This document shows, piece by piece, positions 8,064 to 17,954 of a stretch of DNA of 64,000 nucleotides; positions within the stretch are counted from its first letter, which is position 1; each line of letters begins with the position of its first letter. A model generated the notes under the pieces. The model did not search any database. It was not told the DNA's origin and saw only the letters and a program-made list of their open reading frames with translations. The DNA is from Xanthobacteraceae bacterium (lineage in GTDB: Bacteria; Pseudomonadota; Alphaproteobacteria; Rhizobiales; Xanthobacteraceae): contig JAQGJU010000086.1 of NCBI GenBank assembly GCA_028290465.1, forward strand, positions 22,503-86,502, given 5' to 3'. The translations under genes and the position numbers were made by a program.

Positions 8064-9073
8064 GCTTTGCGCCCGCAGGCTTCATCACGGTGCGTCGCGT
8101 TGCCCTGGCAATCACTTTCGCGCTGCTGCTCACCTTGCCGTTCTGGGTCGGCAATTCCTATTACATCAACATTTCGAGCCAGATTCTGCTCTACGCGGTA
8201 TTCGCGCTCGCGCTTAATGTGCTGGTCGGTTATGGCGGCTTGGTATCGCTCGGTCATGCCGGCCTGTTCGCCATCGCCGGCTACACAGCGGCGCTGCTGC
8301 TCGATGCCGGGCACGGTCATTTCGTTGCCGACGTGGCCGCCATCGTGGTGACGCTTGCCGCCTCGGCCGTGTTCGCCGTACTGGCGTTGCGCTCGACCGG
8401 CATCGGCTTCCTGATGATCACGCTGGCGCTCGGTCAGATCGTCTGGGGCATCGCCTATCGCTGGGCCAGCCTCACCAACGGCGACAACGGGCTCAAGATC
8501 ACAACTCGCCCCTCGCCGTTCGGCCTGTCGCTGAACGGCGCACCGGCTTTCTATTACACGACCCTGCTGGTGTTCGTGGTCGCGCTCGTCACCATGATCC
8601 TGTTCGTGCGGTCCCCGCTGGGCGCCAGCCTGCGCGGCACGCGGGATCAGCCCCGGCGCATGAACGCGCTCGGCTACAATGTGTGGCTGATCCGGTTCTT
8701 CGCATTCCTGTTCTCGGGCTTCTGGACCGCCGTGTCCGGATTGCTGTTCATCTACTACAATCAGTTCATCAGCCCGCCGATCGCGGCGCTGCAGACCTCG
8801 GCCGAAACATTGCTGATGGTGATTTCCGGCGGCACTGCGACACTGCTCGGGCCGATTGCCGGCGCCGCCATCCTGGTGATCATGAAGAACGTGGTCAGCA
8901 GCTACATCGAGCGCTGGAATCTGGTGCTCGGCATCATCTTCGTGCTGATCATCACCTTCATGCCGGAGGGCCTGGTGCCGGGCGTCACGCGGCTGTGGCG
9001 CAAGGGCTGGAGCACCTTGCGCGGTCGCAAGCCCGAACCTGAAGCGCGCAAGACCGGAGGGCATGGATCATGA
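8060..9073 (+). CDS. livM: LIV ABC transporter permease LivM-like
   Basis: A 337-residue second permease of cluster 1. Family marks are ISSQILLYAVFALALNVLVG, then GYGGLVSLGHAGLFAIAGY near residues 53-71, and the RGTRDQPRRMNALGYNV cytoplasmic loop; in most LivM proteins this loop reads R-D-(D/N)-E-x-A-A, so RDQPRR is a divergent version. The ATG at 8060 overlaps the livH stop by four bases. The C-terminal about 25 residues are charged and cytoplasmic. Confidence 0.9.
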   Translation: MSFAPAGFITVRRVALAITFALLLTLPFWVGNSYYINISSQILLYAVFALALNVLVGYGGLVSLGHAGLFAIAGYTAALLLDAGHGHFVADVAAIVVTLAASAVFAVLALRSTGIGFLMITLALGQIVWGIAYRWASLTNGDNGLKITTRPSPFGLSLNGAPAFYYTTLLVFVVALVTMILFVRSPLGASLRGTRDQPRRMNALGYNVWLIRFFAFLFSGFWTAVSGLLFIYYNQFISPPIAALQTSAETLLMVISGGTATLLGPIAGAAILVIMKNVVSSYIERWNLVLGIIFVLIITFMPEGLVPGVTRLWRKGWSTLRGRKPEPEARKTGGHGS

Positions 9074-9796
9074 CCGCGCTTTCCGTCACCAACCTGTGCA
9101 AGGCGTTCGGCGGATTGCGCGTCACCCGCGACGTCAATCTGCGGGTCGAGGCCGGCGAACGGCGGCTGATCATCGGGCCAAACGGCGCCGGCAAGACCAC
9201 GCTGTTCAACCAGATCGCCGGCGAACTGACGCCCGACAGCGGCACCATCGAGATGTTCGGCCAGGACATCACCAAACTGGCGAGCCGCAAGCGCACGCAT
9301 CTGGGCATGGCCCGCACCTATCAGATCATCACGCTGTTCGGGCGCGACACCATCCTGCGCAACGTCACGCTGGCGCTGCTCGGCTTGTCGCCGCTGCGCT
9401 GGAACCCGGTGATCGACCTGGAGCGCGAGCAGCATCTGGTCGACCGCGCCCATGAAGCCCTCGCCAGCGTTGGCCTGTCGCATATCGCCGAGCGGCCGCT
9501 GGCGCAGACCTCCTATGGCGAGCGCCGGCGGGTCGAGATCGCGATGGCGCTGGCGCAAAGCCCGAAGCTGCTGCTGCTCGACGAACCCTATGCGGGCCTG
9601 TCGATCGACGAGCGGCGCGACGTGCAACAGTTGCTCATGAAAATCCCGCGCGACGTCACCATCGTGATGATCGAGCACAACATGGATGTGGCGCTCGAAT
9701 TCGCCGAGCGCATCACGCTCTTGCACTTCGGCGAGGTCATCGTCGAAGGCACCAGAGCCGAAGTGGTGGACAATCCGCGCACCCGGGAGGTCTACC

Positions 9797-9807
<11 letters not shown>
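9070..9807 (+). CDS. livG: LIV ABC transporter ATPase LivG-like
   Basis: A 245-residue ATP-binding subunit. Walker A is GPNGAGKT (36-43), the signature loop is SYGERRRVEI (148-157) in place of LSGGQ, as is common in LivG, and Walker B is LLLLDEP (167-173). The HNMD segment near the end contains the switch histidine. Its ATG overlaps the livM stop in ATGA. It would pair with LivF to power uptake through LivH/LivM. Confidence 0.92.
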
Positions 9808-10516
<709 letters not shown>

Positions 10517-10537
10517 ACGGGACGCCTACCGTCCCGT
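10517..10537 (+). terminator. Hairpin directly after livF
   Basis: ACGGGACG (10517-10524) and CGTCCCGT (10530-10537) pair around CCTAC, starting at the base after the livF stop codon. No T-run follows, so it may be a weak or factor-dependent terminator, or a 3' end stabiliser for the operon. Confidence 0.5.
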
Positions 10538-10648
10538 GAGCAGAGCTCCAATGCCGGCGCGGAGGTTGAACACCGGAGGCTCCCGGGGTACTGGAGCATC
10601 GAACTCATTCACGGTCTTGCGCGGACGCCATCCACGGAAAGGTAAGCT

Positions 10649-11713
10649 ATGAGCCAATGGAATAAATACGAACGGACCGCCGCGCGCACCCATGGCCGTC
10701 CCGGCCGCGAGTCGCGGCCGAAGACCGTCACCATCGACAGCCACGCCCATGTGGCGGTGCCGGCGGCGGCTGAGTTCGTCAAGCCGCATCTCGACTGGTC
10801 GACGATTCCGCTGGCGCATTTCGCGACCGCCGAGACCAAGGCGCTCGGCGCCAAGCAGGAAGGCGATATCGGGCCGGCGAGCCTCGGCTACGACAAGCGC
10901 CTCGCCGATCTCGACGCGATGGGCATCGATATCCAGTTGGTCTGCCCGCCGCCGCCGCAATGCTATTACACGCTGCCGATCGACATCGCCGTGCCGGCGA
11001 CCCGCATGGTCAATGACGGCATCGCGGCTTATGTGGCCGGCAAGCCGGACCGTTTTGTCGGCCTCGGCAGCGTGCCGATGACCGATGCGGCCGAGGCCGT
11101 GAAGGAGCTTGAGCGCTGCATGGGGCAGCTCAAGTTCAAGGGCGTCGAGGTGCTGACCAATGTCGACGGCAAGGAGCTGTCCGACCCGGCCTATGCGCCG
11201 TTCTGGAAGCGGGCCGAAGAGCTTGGCGCGCTGGTGCTGATCCATCCGAACGGTTTTACCGAAGGCAGGCGGCTGTCGCGGTTCTACTTCAACAACATCA
11301 TCGGCAATCCGATGGAGACCACCATCGCGCTGCATTACCTGATCTTCGACGGCGTGCTGGAGCGTCATCCGAAGCTGAAGCTGTTCGCGGTGCATGGCGG
11401 CGGCTATCTCGGAGCCTACTCCGGCCGCATCGACCATGCCTGGGGCGCGCGTTCGGATTGCCACGGCGACCTGCCGCATCCGCCGAGTTCGTATCTGAAG
11501 AAGATCTTCGTCGACACCGTCGTGTTCACGCCGAACCAACTCGCCGAACTGATCCGGGTATTCGGCGTCGATCAGGTGCTGATGGGCACCGACTATCCGT
11601 ACGACATGGCCGAGTATGACCCGATCGGCCACGTCGCGTCGGTCAGCACCTTCGGTGCCGCGACCATCGAAGCGATCGTCGGCGGCAATGCGAAGCGGGT
11701 GCTGGGGCTTTGA
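10649..11713 (+). CDS. Metal-dependent amidohydrolase, ACMSD-like
   Basis: A 354-residue TIM-barrel hydrolase or decarboxylase of the amidohydrolase-2 (PF04909) group. Metal ligands visible are H32-x-H34 in IDSHAHV, H199 in LIHPNG, H249 in AVHGGG and D315 in MGTDYPYD. This pattern is shared by aminocarboxymuconate-semialdehyde decarboxylase, gamma-resorcylate decarboxylase and related ring or acid processing enzymes. It is likely cytoplasmic, as no signal is visible. It sits alone 110 bases after LIV cluster 1 and could act on the imported compound. Which reaction it performs, hydrolysis or decarboxylation, is not decided by sequence. Confidence 0.85.
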   Translation: MSQWNKYERTAARTHGRPGRESRPKTVTIDSHAHVAVPAAAEFVKPHLDWSTIPLAHFATAETKALGAKQEGDIGPASLGYDKRLADLDAMGIDIQLVCPPPPQCYYTLPIDIAVPATRMVNDGIAAYVAGKPDRFVGLGSVPMTDAAEAVKELERCMGQLKFKGVEVLTNVDGKELSDPAYAPFWKRAEELGALVLIHPNGFTEGRRLSRFYFNNIIGNPMETTIALHYLIFDGVLERHPKLKLFAVHGGGYLGAYSGRIDHAWGARSDCHGDLPHPPSSYLKKIFVDTVVFTPNQLAELIRVFGVDQVLMGTDYPYDMAEYDPIGHVASVSTFGAATIEAIVGGNAKRVLGL

Positions 11714-11734
11714 CAAGGCAACACAAGCTGCTTC

Positions 11735-11820
11735 GTCATTGCTGGGCTTGACCCGGCAATCCATCTTATTGAAAGACCGCTTTTCAAGATGGGTGCGCGG
11801 GTCAAGCCCGCGCACGATGC
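11735..11820. repeat. Dispersed palindromic repeat (GGGTCAAGCCC family)
   Basis: The block reads TGCTGGGCTTGACCCGGCA, a spacer with TCTTATTGAAAG and CTTTTCAAGA arms, then TGCGCGGGTCAAGCCCGCGCA, giving nested inverted repeats. GGGCTTGACCC and GGGTCAAGCCC are reverse complements. It lies between convergent genes (amidohydrolase and MEDS-LuxR). This type recurs in many alphaproteobacterial intergenic regions. Only this copy is seen here. Confidence 0.6.
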
Positions 11821-11848
11821 ATCAGTACGTAGGACGGGTGGCGAGACC

Positions 11849-12808
11849 TCATTCACCCAAAACTTTGCGCACGAGATCAACGGTGTTTTTCGCACCGAGT
11901 TTCTTCAGCAGATTGGCCCGGTGGAAATCCATGGTCCGCGGGCTGATGCCGAGCGCACGGCCGGCCTCCTTGCTGGAGGCGCCGCGAACGATTTGAACGA
12001 GCGCAACACGTTCCCGGGGCGTTAACGTCTCATGGCCCGGAAATGATTGGGACAGGATGTCCAGCGCGCGGTTGAGTCGATTGATTTCCCGCTTGGCTTC
12101 TTTGAGCTCCGGCGTTTCCAGAAATTCCCAATCGCCTTTCCGCCGCACGATGGAGCACTGATGAGCACGGGCGACATCCAGCATGTCGACGGTCCGGCTG
12201 GCGTGCAGCGAATAGGTACAGAGCGCAATCATTTTCTGACCGGCAAGAGACCGATCGAGTTCTTCCTCGTACTCGCAAAACTCCTTCCAATGGTTAGTTC
12301 CGATCCAGAACGCGTTTCCGCTGATTCGCGCTCCGTCATAGCCCTTGGCCAGAGCCCCGCGGAGCTTCTCGGCCCAGCCGCCGGTGATCCGCTGCAGGTC
12401 GAATTCGCCCCCATTGAGATACCAGTCCTTGCCCGCGAGCAGTTCGATCTGCCCGGCGGCCAGATAGTCCTCAAAACCAGGAATAGCGCGGCGTAATGCG
12501 CCCAATGCCTCCTGACGGGTGATCGGATTGGCGACAGCCCATACGCAAAATTCGTTGTTGTCCAATCCAGCCTTGAAATACCGAACGGCGGTGTCGAGCA
12601 AATCCTCCTTGGTGTCGTAGAAAATGCACAGATGCGATCCCCATGGCATATCGCTGATGATGCGAATACCCGTCTGGCGTCTCGAGGAATTCAATTCCGA
12701 CGGATCGGCTTGCACTCTGGCAATGTGGGGCTTGGCAATTTGGGATGTGGCAGTTTGGGGCTTGGCCGCCTTACCGAGGCGATCCAGGGTTGGGCTGCGG
12801 GGGGTCAT
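11849..12808 (-). CDS. MEDS-domain LuxR-family regulator (DcmR-like)
   Basis: A 319-residue protein. Residues about 50-215 match the MEDS (DcmR sensory) domain: WGSHLCIFYDTKEDLLDTAVRY at its start, then the ALGALRRAIPGFEDYLAAGQ and EYEEELDR stretches. Residues about 255-318 are a LuxR-type helix-turn-helix: LTPRERVALVQIVRGASSKE and ISPRTMDFHRANLLKKLGAK. A helical linker with KEAKREINRLNRALD joins them. MEDS domains are thought to sense small hydrocarbon derivatives or signals in methylotrophs and methanogens. AGAGGG precedes the ATG. It is an orphan regulator between the amidohydrolase and the monooxygenase genes; targets are unknown. Confidence 0.85.
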   Translation of the reverse strand: MTPRSPTLDRLGKAAKPQTATSQIAKPHIARVQADPSELNSSRRQTGIRIISDMPWGSHLCIFYDTKEDLLDTAVRYFKAGLDNNEFCVWAVANPITRQEALGALRRAIPGFEDYLAAGQIELLAGKDWYLNGGEFDLQRITGGWAEKLRGALAKGYDGARISGNAFWIGTNHWKEFCEYEEELDRSLAGQKMIALCTYSLHASRTVDMLDVARAHQCSIVRRKGDWEFLETPELKEAKREINRLNRALDILSQSFPGHETLTPRERVALVQIVRGASSKEAGRALGISPRTMDFHRANLLKKLGAKNTVDLVRKVLGE

Positions 12809-13000
12809 GGATCTGCCCTCTATCGAGCGTGTCCGGCGTGCCGCAAGCGGCCGCCATGGAAACTGCTGCCCTAAGGCTAGGCCGTCCGGTTATGGAGGAC
12901 AATGCCAAACTAAGGATGGCGCGCTGCCGCCACAGGCGCCGAGCGCCCCCCGACTTCCGGATCGCGTCCTTCGCGCGCCACCGGGCGCCTTCCAACGGCG

Positions 13001-13222
13001 TCAATTTTCCGCCCATGGAATCGGCAGCCGGGCGATCTCATCGCCATCTGAATCACTTACCGAAACCCAACCGCCGTACCAGGCGCCATCTCGCGACAAT
13101 TCCTTGGCGAGTTGTATCGCATGTGCTTCCGCCGCCGAGGGGTCAGGGAATGCGTCCTCGTCGACGTGCGTGAAGGCAGCCCCATCCGAAACCCGGAAGC
13201 GATAACGTTCCAAAATGCTCAA
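13001..13222 (-). CDS. DUF6894 small protein
   Basis: A 73-residue protein with the pattern RYRFRVSDGAAFTHVDEDAF, then PDPSAAEAHAIQLAKELSRD and a short acidic C-terminus, matching the DUF6894 family of Rhizobiales. Function is unknown. There is no ATG: candidates are TTG 13222 and TTG 13213. The second gives a protein starting at the common MERYRFRV-type N-terminus and leaves an AGGA about 11 bases upstream. The about 190 bases between this gene and the MEDS-LuxR start hold no supported feature. Confidence 0.7.
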   Translation of the reverse strand: MSILERYRFRVSDGAAFTHVDEDAFPDPSAAEAHAIQLAKELSRDGAWYGGWVSVSDSDGDEIARLPIPWAEN

Positions 13223-13357
13223 TGTCCTGTGTGTGCCGCCATGGCATCTACGACAGGCTTGAACCGGAAATAACTGGTAGGATTGCCAGTACGCCCGCGC
13301 ATCTCGCGACGGAGCAAGGCTGCGACCGCTACGGGATTACGTTCGACGTCATCCGCA

Positions 13358-14578
13358 TCAATGATGCAGAAAATCCATCAGCGCGGTTTCAGCCAGCACC
13401 GCCTGCGGGATCGAATGCTGGGCCGATAGCGCCTGCTCCTCGGCGGTCTGTTGCGCCTGTAAGTAAGCGCCGAGCCGCCGCGCGTATTGGATGATCTGCC
13501 GCCCGACCGGCAGCCGTTCGGCTTCGAAGCGCAACAGCCCGCTCTCGACATCGCCCGCCTGCTCGAGCGCTGCCGCCAGCGCCGCCGCGTCGTCGGCCGC
13601 CTTGGTGACGCCGGCCCCGACATGCGGACGCGCGACGAACGCCGCGTCGCCGATGATCGCGACCCGGCCGAACGCCATCTTGGGCGTCTCCAAATCGTAG
13701 ATCGGTTGCAGGACCAGTTCGTCCATCAAGCGCACGACTTCGCGAAACTGCGGCGCCAGCAGGCGTTCGGCCGCGTCGCGGATTTCCGCAATCTTCTCCG
13801 GCCGGATCAGCGGCGGCGGAATCGAGATCGTATGCGTGACGCCCTTGGCGTCGGTCAGCAGATCCTTGAGTTGCGTATGCTCGTCGGCCGGCCGGTACCA
13901 GATCACGTTGTAACGCCGATGGCCGGGCCGCAGATCGTTGTCCGGCCCGGCGACCGGATAGCCGAGGAATTGTTCGCCGGGCGGCAGGCCGAACGTCATG
14001 GTGCCGAAAACGTCGCGGCGCGTGCCGGGCGACATCGCATCCTCATTGACCAGCGAGCGCCACGCCACATAGCCGGCATAGAGCGGCATCAAGTCCGGCA
14101 GAAATTGCGCCCGCACATTCGACCGGATGCCGTCGGCGCCGACCAGCAGATCTGCCGTTTCGGTACCGCCGTCGGCAAAACTCGCCGTCACGCCATGCGC
14201 GTCCTGCGTGAAACTCTGGAACGCCCTGCCCCGATGGTAGTGCGACGGCGGAAAGCCGTCGCGCAGCATCCGGTAGGCCCGCTCCCACGAGGTCAGCACC
14301 TGTGGGCAGTCCATCTCGACCACCAGATCGCCCTTGGCGTCAATGATCTTTCGCATGGTGATATGAACACCGAGACCGGTCGGATCGAGACCGACGCCGC
14401 GCAGCTTTTCGATCAGTTCGGGCTGCGCCACGATGCCGGCGCCGCGGCCAGACAATTCGCTGGCGACCCGCTCATAGACATCGACCTGCCAGCCGGCGCG
14501 CCGCAACATCAGGCCGGCCAGCAGGCCGCTCATCGAGCCGCCAATCACAATGGCGCGTTTGCGCGCGGTTCCAGGCAA
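13358..14578 (-). CDS. FAD-dependent aromatic-ring monooxygenase
   Basis: A 406-residue class A flavoprotein monooxygenase. It has the FAD-binding glycine motif IGGSMSGLLAGLMLRRAG (12-29), the DG motif LLVGADGIRSNVR (about 145-157) and the GD motif AIIGDAAFVARPHVGAG (about 300-316). Overall it most resembles 2,6-dihydroxypyridine 3-monooxygenase and related hydroxylases of N-heterocycles. The start is TTG 14578, with AGGGAGG seven bases before it; no in-frame ATG precedes the Rossmann strand. It is transcribed divergently from a cupin gene 70 bases away, suggesting joint control. Substrate remains inferred. Confidence 0.85.
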   Translation of the reverse strand: MPGTARKRAIVIGGSMSGLLAGLMLRRAGWQVDVYERVASELSGRGAGIVAQPELIEKLRGVGLDPTGLGVHITMRKIIDAKGDLVVEMDCPQVLTSWERAYRMLRDGFPPSHYHRGRAFQSFTQDAHGVTASFADGGTETADLLVGADGIRSNVRAQFLPDLMPLYAGYVAWRSLVNEDAMSPGTRRDVFGTMTFGLPPGEQFLGYPVAGPDNDLRPGHRRYNVIWYRPADEHTQLKDLLTDAKGVTHTISIPPPLIRPEKIAEIRDAAERLLAPQFREVVRLMDELVLQPIYDLETPKMAFGRVAIIGDAAFVARPHVGAGVTKAADDAAALAAALEQAGDVESGLLRFEAERLPVGRQIIQYARRLGAYLQAQQTAEEQALSAQHSIPQAVLAETALMDFLHH

Positions 14579-14648
14579 CGGCAGGCCTCCCTTTTGGCGA
14601 TCGATTTTCTTATGCTATATATCGCCGTAACGAAGATTGGAGGAAGCC
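14579..14648. promoter_or_regulatory. Divergent promoter region, monooxygenase and cupin
   Basis: Only 70 bases separate the two start codons. On the plus strand TATGCTATAT at about 14611-14620 could serve as a -10-like element for the cupin gene, and GGAGGAAG (14639-14646) is its ribosome site. No operator palindrome is obvious. Confidence 0.4.
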
Positions 14649-15092
14649 ATGGCGCTGACAATGTTGGATAAGCAAGCGGTAAACGCCCAGAAGTCCCCAT
14701 GGACGCCGGAACTCACCGCCGAATTCGAGCGCGAGGCCAAGAATCCGAACCCGTGCGTCGGATCGACGCTGCTGTCGGAAACCGACAAAGTCCGGGTCTG
14801 GATGATCAACCTGCAGCCCGGCGAGCGGATCGGCTTCCACCGTCACGTCCTGAATTACTTCTGGACCTCGGTGAATGGCGGCCATGGCCGCCAGCACGTC
14901 CATGACGGCACCACGGTCGAATATACCTATGTGCCCGGCGAGACCCGGCACGAGGTCTATGGAGCCGGCGAATTCAAGGTCCATGACCTGACCAACCTTG
15001 GCGACAAGGAAATGATCTTCATGACCATCGAGTTCAAGGACAGCGCCAACAAGCCGATGGCCCTGCCGGCGGACGTACGCAAAGTCGCCTGA
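14649..15092 (+). CDS. Cupin-fold protein
   Basis: A 147-residue single-domain cupin. The first metal motif is partly present as G-x-x-H-R-H in ERIGFHRHVLNYFW, and the second region shows VEYTYVPGETRHEVYGAGE. Proteins like this are often dioxygenases, isomerases or stress-related sugar or acid binders. ATG 14649 follows GGAGGAAG closely and is preferred over an upstream TTG. Divergent pairing with an FAD ring hydroxylase suggests a step in the same pathway, which is inference. Confidence 0.8.
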   Translation: MALTMLDKQAVNAQKSPWTPELTAEFEREAKNPNPCVGSTLLSETDKVRVWMINLQPGERIGFHRHVLNYFWTSVNGGHGRQHVHDGTTVEYTYVPGETRHEVYGAGEFKVHDLTNLGDKEMIFMTIEFKDSANKPMALPADVRKVA

Positions 15093-15399
15093 CAGTTTGG
15101 CAGCGAAGCCGCCGCTTGCCCACGCGGCGCTGTGAAGCCAACGGGCCGGCTTGACAAGGCCCGGCGTGGCGCCACATTGATGGCCACGCCGGAATAACGG
15201 CACGAATAAGAAAGCGCTCGTTTGAAGCGCTCACAAAAAACAGACCGGAACTAAATTCCGGCATTCAGGGATTGGGAACGGCTGCGAGGGGATGGCGATG
15301 CCGCATTTTGTCGATCGGAAATCAACGCCGCCGCGTGCCGCAAGGCGCGCGCGGTGACCATGCCGGCACCCCGGCTGTAACCCTCCGATCGAGGCAGGC
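15093..15399. other. 307-base intergenic region before LIV cluster 2
   Basis: No gene is supported here. CCGGAA CTAAA TTCCGG (15245-15261) is a small hairpin that could end the cupin message. The rest should contain the promoter of livH at 15400; I found no convincing -35/-10 pair. GCGCTCGTTTGAAGCGCTC near 15213-15231 is another imperfect inverted repeat. Confidence 0.4.
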
Positions 15400-16275
15400 A
15401 TGGACATTTCCTACGACCTCTTCATCAATGCCGTGATCGCGGGCCTGCTGCTCGGCGGCTTCTATGCCGCGGTGACGATCGGCGTTTCGATCTCGTTCGG
15501 CATTCTCGACATCGTCAACATCGCCCATCCGGCGTTCATCATTCTCGGCTCGTATATCGCCTACATTCTCAACACGACGTTCGGCCTCGATCCGATCCTG
15601 GCCAGCCTCATCGTGTTGCCGCTCTTCTACGCGCTCGGCAGCGCGATCTATCAGGTCTACTATCAATCGTTCGAACGGCGCGGACAGGAAGCCTTGCGCG
15701 GCCTCGCGTTCTTCTTCGGCCTGCTGTTCATCACCGAAGTGCTGCTGATCCTGGTGTTCGGCGTCGACTATCGCTACGTCGAAGCCGCCTATATCGGCCC
15801 GAGCCTGCGCCTCGGCGTGATGGACTTCCCGCTGCGCATGCTGGTGCCGTGCCTGGTATCGCTGGCATTGTTCGGCGCGCTGCACGTCTATCTATCGCGG
15901 ACCTTCATCGGCCGCGCCATAGCGGCGGTGTCGCAGGATCAACTCGCCCTGCAACTGATGGCCGCCGATCCGATCCGCATCAAGCGCATCGCCTTCGCGA
16001 TGTCGATCGCCACCGCGTCGATCGCCGGCGCACTGCTGATCGTCATTCAGCCAATCGAGCCTTCCGTCGGTCGCGAATATATCGGCCGGGTGTTCGCGAT
16101 CTGCGTGCTCGGCGGGCTCGGCAGCCTGCCCGGCACTCTGGTCGCCGCCATGCTGCTCGGCCTGTTCGAAAGCTTCACCTCGACCTTCTATGGCCCGTCC
16201 TGGGCCCCGGCCGTGTCGTTCGGCTTCCTCCTGCTAACGCTGGCGTTCCGTCCGGCGGGATTGTTTGGACGGTAG
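15400..16275 (+). CDS. livH: LIV ABC transporter permease LivH-like, cluster 2
   Basis: A 291-residue membrane permease. AVIAGLLLGGFYAAVTIGVS and FGILDIVNIAHPAFIILGSY are the typical LivH N-terminal helices, and the C-terminal GLGSLPGTLVAAMLLGLFES matches the family. It begins cluster 2, which has the same livHMGF order as cluster 1 but no adjacent co-directional binding-protein gene. The gene ends three bases before the livM GTG. Confidence 0.9.
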   Translation: MDISYDLFINAVIAGLLLGGFYAAVTIGVSISFGILDIVNIAHPAFIILGSYIAYILNTTFGLDPILASLIVLPLFYALGSAIYQVYYQSFERRGQEALRGLAFFFGLLFITEVLLILVFGVDYRYVEAAYIGPSLRLGVMDFPLRMLVPCLVSLALFGALHVYLSRTFIGRAIAAVSQDQLALQLMAADPIRIKRIAFAMSIATASIAGALLIVIQPIEPSVGREYIGRVFAICVLGGLGSLPGTLVAAMLLGLFESFTSTFYGPSWAPAVSFGFLLLTLAFRPAGLFGR

Positions 16276-16278
16276 ACC

Positions 16279-17223
16279 GTGAGCACATTCAAATTCTCAC
16301 TCGTCCTGCTCGCGGTCGGCGCCCTCGTGTTCGCCGCCGCCCGCTATGTCGGCAACGACTACGTCTTCTTCGCCGGCTACACGGTGCTGCAATTCATCGT
16401 GCTGGCGACCGCCTGGAACATCCTAGGCGGCTATACCGGCTATGTGAATTTCGGCTCGGCGGCATTCTTCGCGGTCGGCGCCTACACCACCGTGTTCTTC
16501 CACAATCTCTACCCGCTGCCGATCCCGCTGCTGGTGGTCATCGCCGGCATCGTGGCCGGCGTCATCGGCATCGGCATGGGCTATCTGACGCTGCGGCTGC
16601 GCGGCGCGTTCTTCGCCATCGCGACATTGGCGCTCGCCGTCGTGCTGCAGACCTTGGTGGTCAACTGGGATTTTGTCGGCGGCTCACGCGGCGCCTATGT
16701 GATCCGGCCCGAAAGTGTCCCCATCCTCGGCAACTACATCAACTACCTGTTCCTGGTGATGCTGTTGCTTACCATCATCGCGCTGGTAGTGGCCCGCACC
16801 ATCGAGCGCTCGCAGCTCGGCTACGGCTTCGCGACCATCCGCGACGATGAGCAGGCCGCCGAAGCCTCCGGCGTGCCGACGCTTAAACTCAAGCTGATCG
16901 CGACCGCGATCTCGGGCGCCTTCATGGGCATGGCCGGCGCGCCGTTCCCCTACTATATCGGCTACCTTGAGCCTTCGTCCGCTTTCGGGCTCGCCTATGC
17001 GGTGAACTCGATCGCGATGCCGATGATCGGCGGCACCACCAGTTGGATCGGTCCGCTGGTCGGCGCGCTGGTGCTCGGCATCACCCAACAGGTCGCGACC
17101 GTGACCATCTCTTCCGCCGTCAACCTGCTGATCGTCGGCGTGCTGCTGGTGGTGTTCGTCGTGGTCGCGCCCAACGGCATCGTCGGGCTGATCCAGGACC
17201 GGCTACGCGCGAGGTCGAAATGA
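16279..17223 (+). CDS. livM: LIV ABC transporter permease LivM-like, cluster 2
   Basis: A 314-residue permease starting at GTG 16279. ATAWNILGGYTGYVNFGSAAFFAVGAY-type sequence (read here as two helices) and the loop IRDDEQAAEASGV are LivM hallmarks; the latter is the canonical R-D-D-E-x-A-A ATPase-contact motif, unlike the divergent loop in cluster 1. The stop overlaps the livG start in ATGA. Many hydrophobic helices are evident. Confidence 0.9.
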   Translation: MSTFKFSLVLLAVGALVFAAARYVGNDYVFFAGYTVLQFIVLATAWNILGGYTGYVNFGSAAFFAVGAYTTVFFHNLYPLPIPLLVVIAGIVAGVIGIGMGYLTLRLRGAFFAIATLALAVVLQTLVVNWDFVGGSRGAYVIRPESVPILGNYINYLFLVMLLLTIIALVVARTIERSQLGYGFATIRDDEQAAEASGVPTLKLKLIATAISGAFMGMAGAPFPYYIGYLEPSSAFGLAYAVNSIAMPMIGGTTSWIGPLVGALVLGITQQVATVTISSAVNLLIVGVLLVVFVVVAPNGIVGLIQDRLRARSK

Positions 17224-17954
17224 CGGCGTTGCTCGAAGTCACCGGTGTCGGCAAACGGTTCGGCGGGTTCGTCGCGCTCGACGGCATCAACCTGTCGGTT
17301 CCGGCCGGCGAGCGCATCGGCCTGATCGGCCCGAACGGCTCCGGCAAATCCACTTTGGTCAACTGCATCTGCGGCACGCTGACCAACGAAGTCGGCCAGG
17401 TGACGTTCGACGGCAAACACCTTAATGGCCTGAGCGCGCATGCCCGCACCCATGCCGGCCTTGCCCGCAGCTTTCAGTTGCCGCGGCCGTTCGCCAGCAT
17501 GTCGGTCGCCGACAATCTGCGCGTGCCGCTGATGTTCACCGTCAATGCCCGGCCGGGCACCCATCTGTCGGCCGCGGAACTCGATGCGCGTTGTGCCGAA
17601 CTGCTGACGCTGGTGGCGCTCGACCACAAGGCGCACCGGTTCCCGCGCGACCTGACACAGGTCGAGATGCGCAAGCTGGAACTCGCGCGCGCCATGGCGG
17701 CCGATCCGAAGCTGCTGATCGCCGACGAGGCAATGGCCGGCCTGTCGAACTCCGAGGTCACCGACATCGTCGCGCTGCTGATCCGGCTCAACGAGCGCGG
17801 CATCACCATCATCCTGATCGAACACATCATGCGCGCGGTGATGAGTTTCTCGCAGCGGCTGGTCGTGCTGGTCTCGGGCAAGAAGATCGCCGACGGCAAG
17901 CCCGAGGACGTGATCCGCGAGCCGGAAGTCGAGAGGGCGTATCTTGGCCAATAG
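17220..17954 (+). CDS. livG: LIV ABC transporter ATPase LivG-like, cluster 2
   Basis: A 244-residue ATPase with Walker A GPNGSGKST near residues 37-45, a divergent signature LTQVEMRKLELARAM in place of LSGGQ, and Walker B LLIADEAMAGLS, where the usual Asp-Glu-Pro is Asp-Glu-Ala. The switch-region EHIMRAVM follows. The ATG at 17220 overlaps the livM stop. The altered signature and Walker B are seen in a subset of LivG proteins, so activity is still likely. Confidence 0.9.
   Translation: MTALLEVTGVGKRFGGFVALDGINLSVPAGERIGLIGPNGSGKSTLVNCICGTLTNEVGQVTFDGKHLNGLSAHARTHAGLARSFQLPRPFASMSVADNLRVPLMFTVNARPGTHLSAAELDARCAELLTLVALDHKAHRFPRDLTQVEMRKLELARAMAADPKLLIADEAMAGLSNSEVTDIVALLIRLNERGITIILIEHIMRAVMSFSQRLVVLVSGKKIADGKPEDVIREPEVERAYLGQ

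Noticed and set aside
7985..9064. 359-residue minus-strand frame opposite livM
   Set aside because: It is hydrophilic, His/Gln/Arg-rich and unlike any known protein; the opposite livM has family hallmarks.
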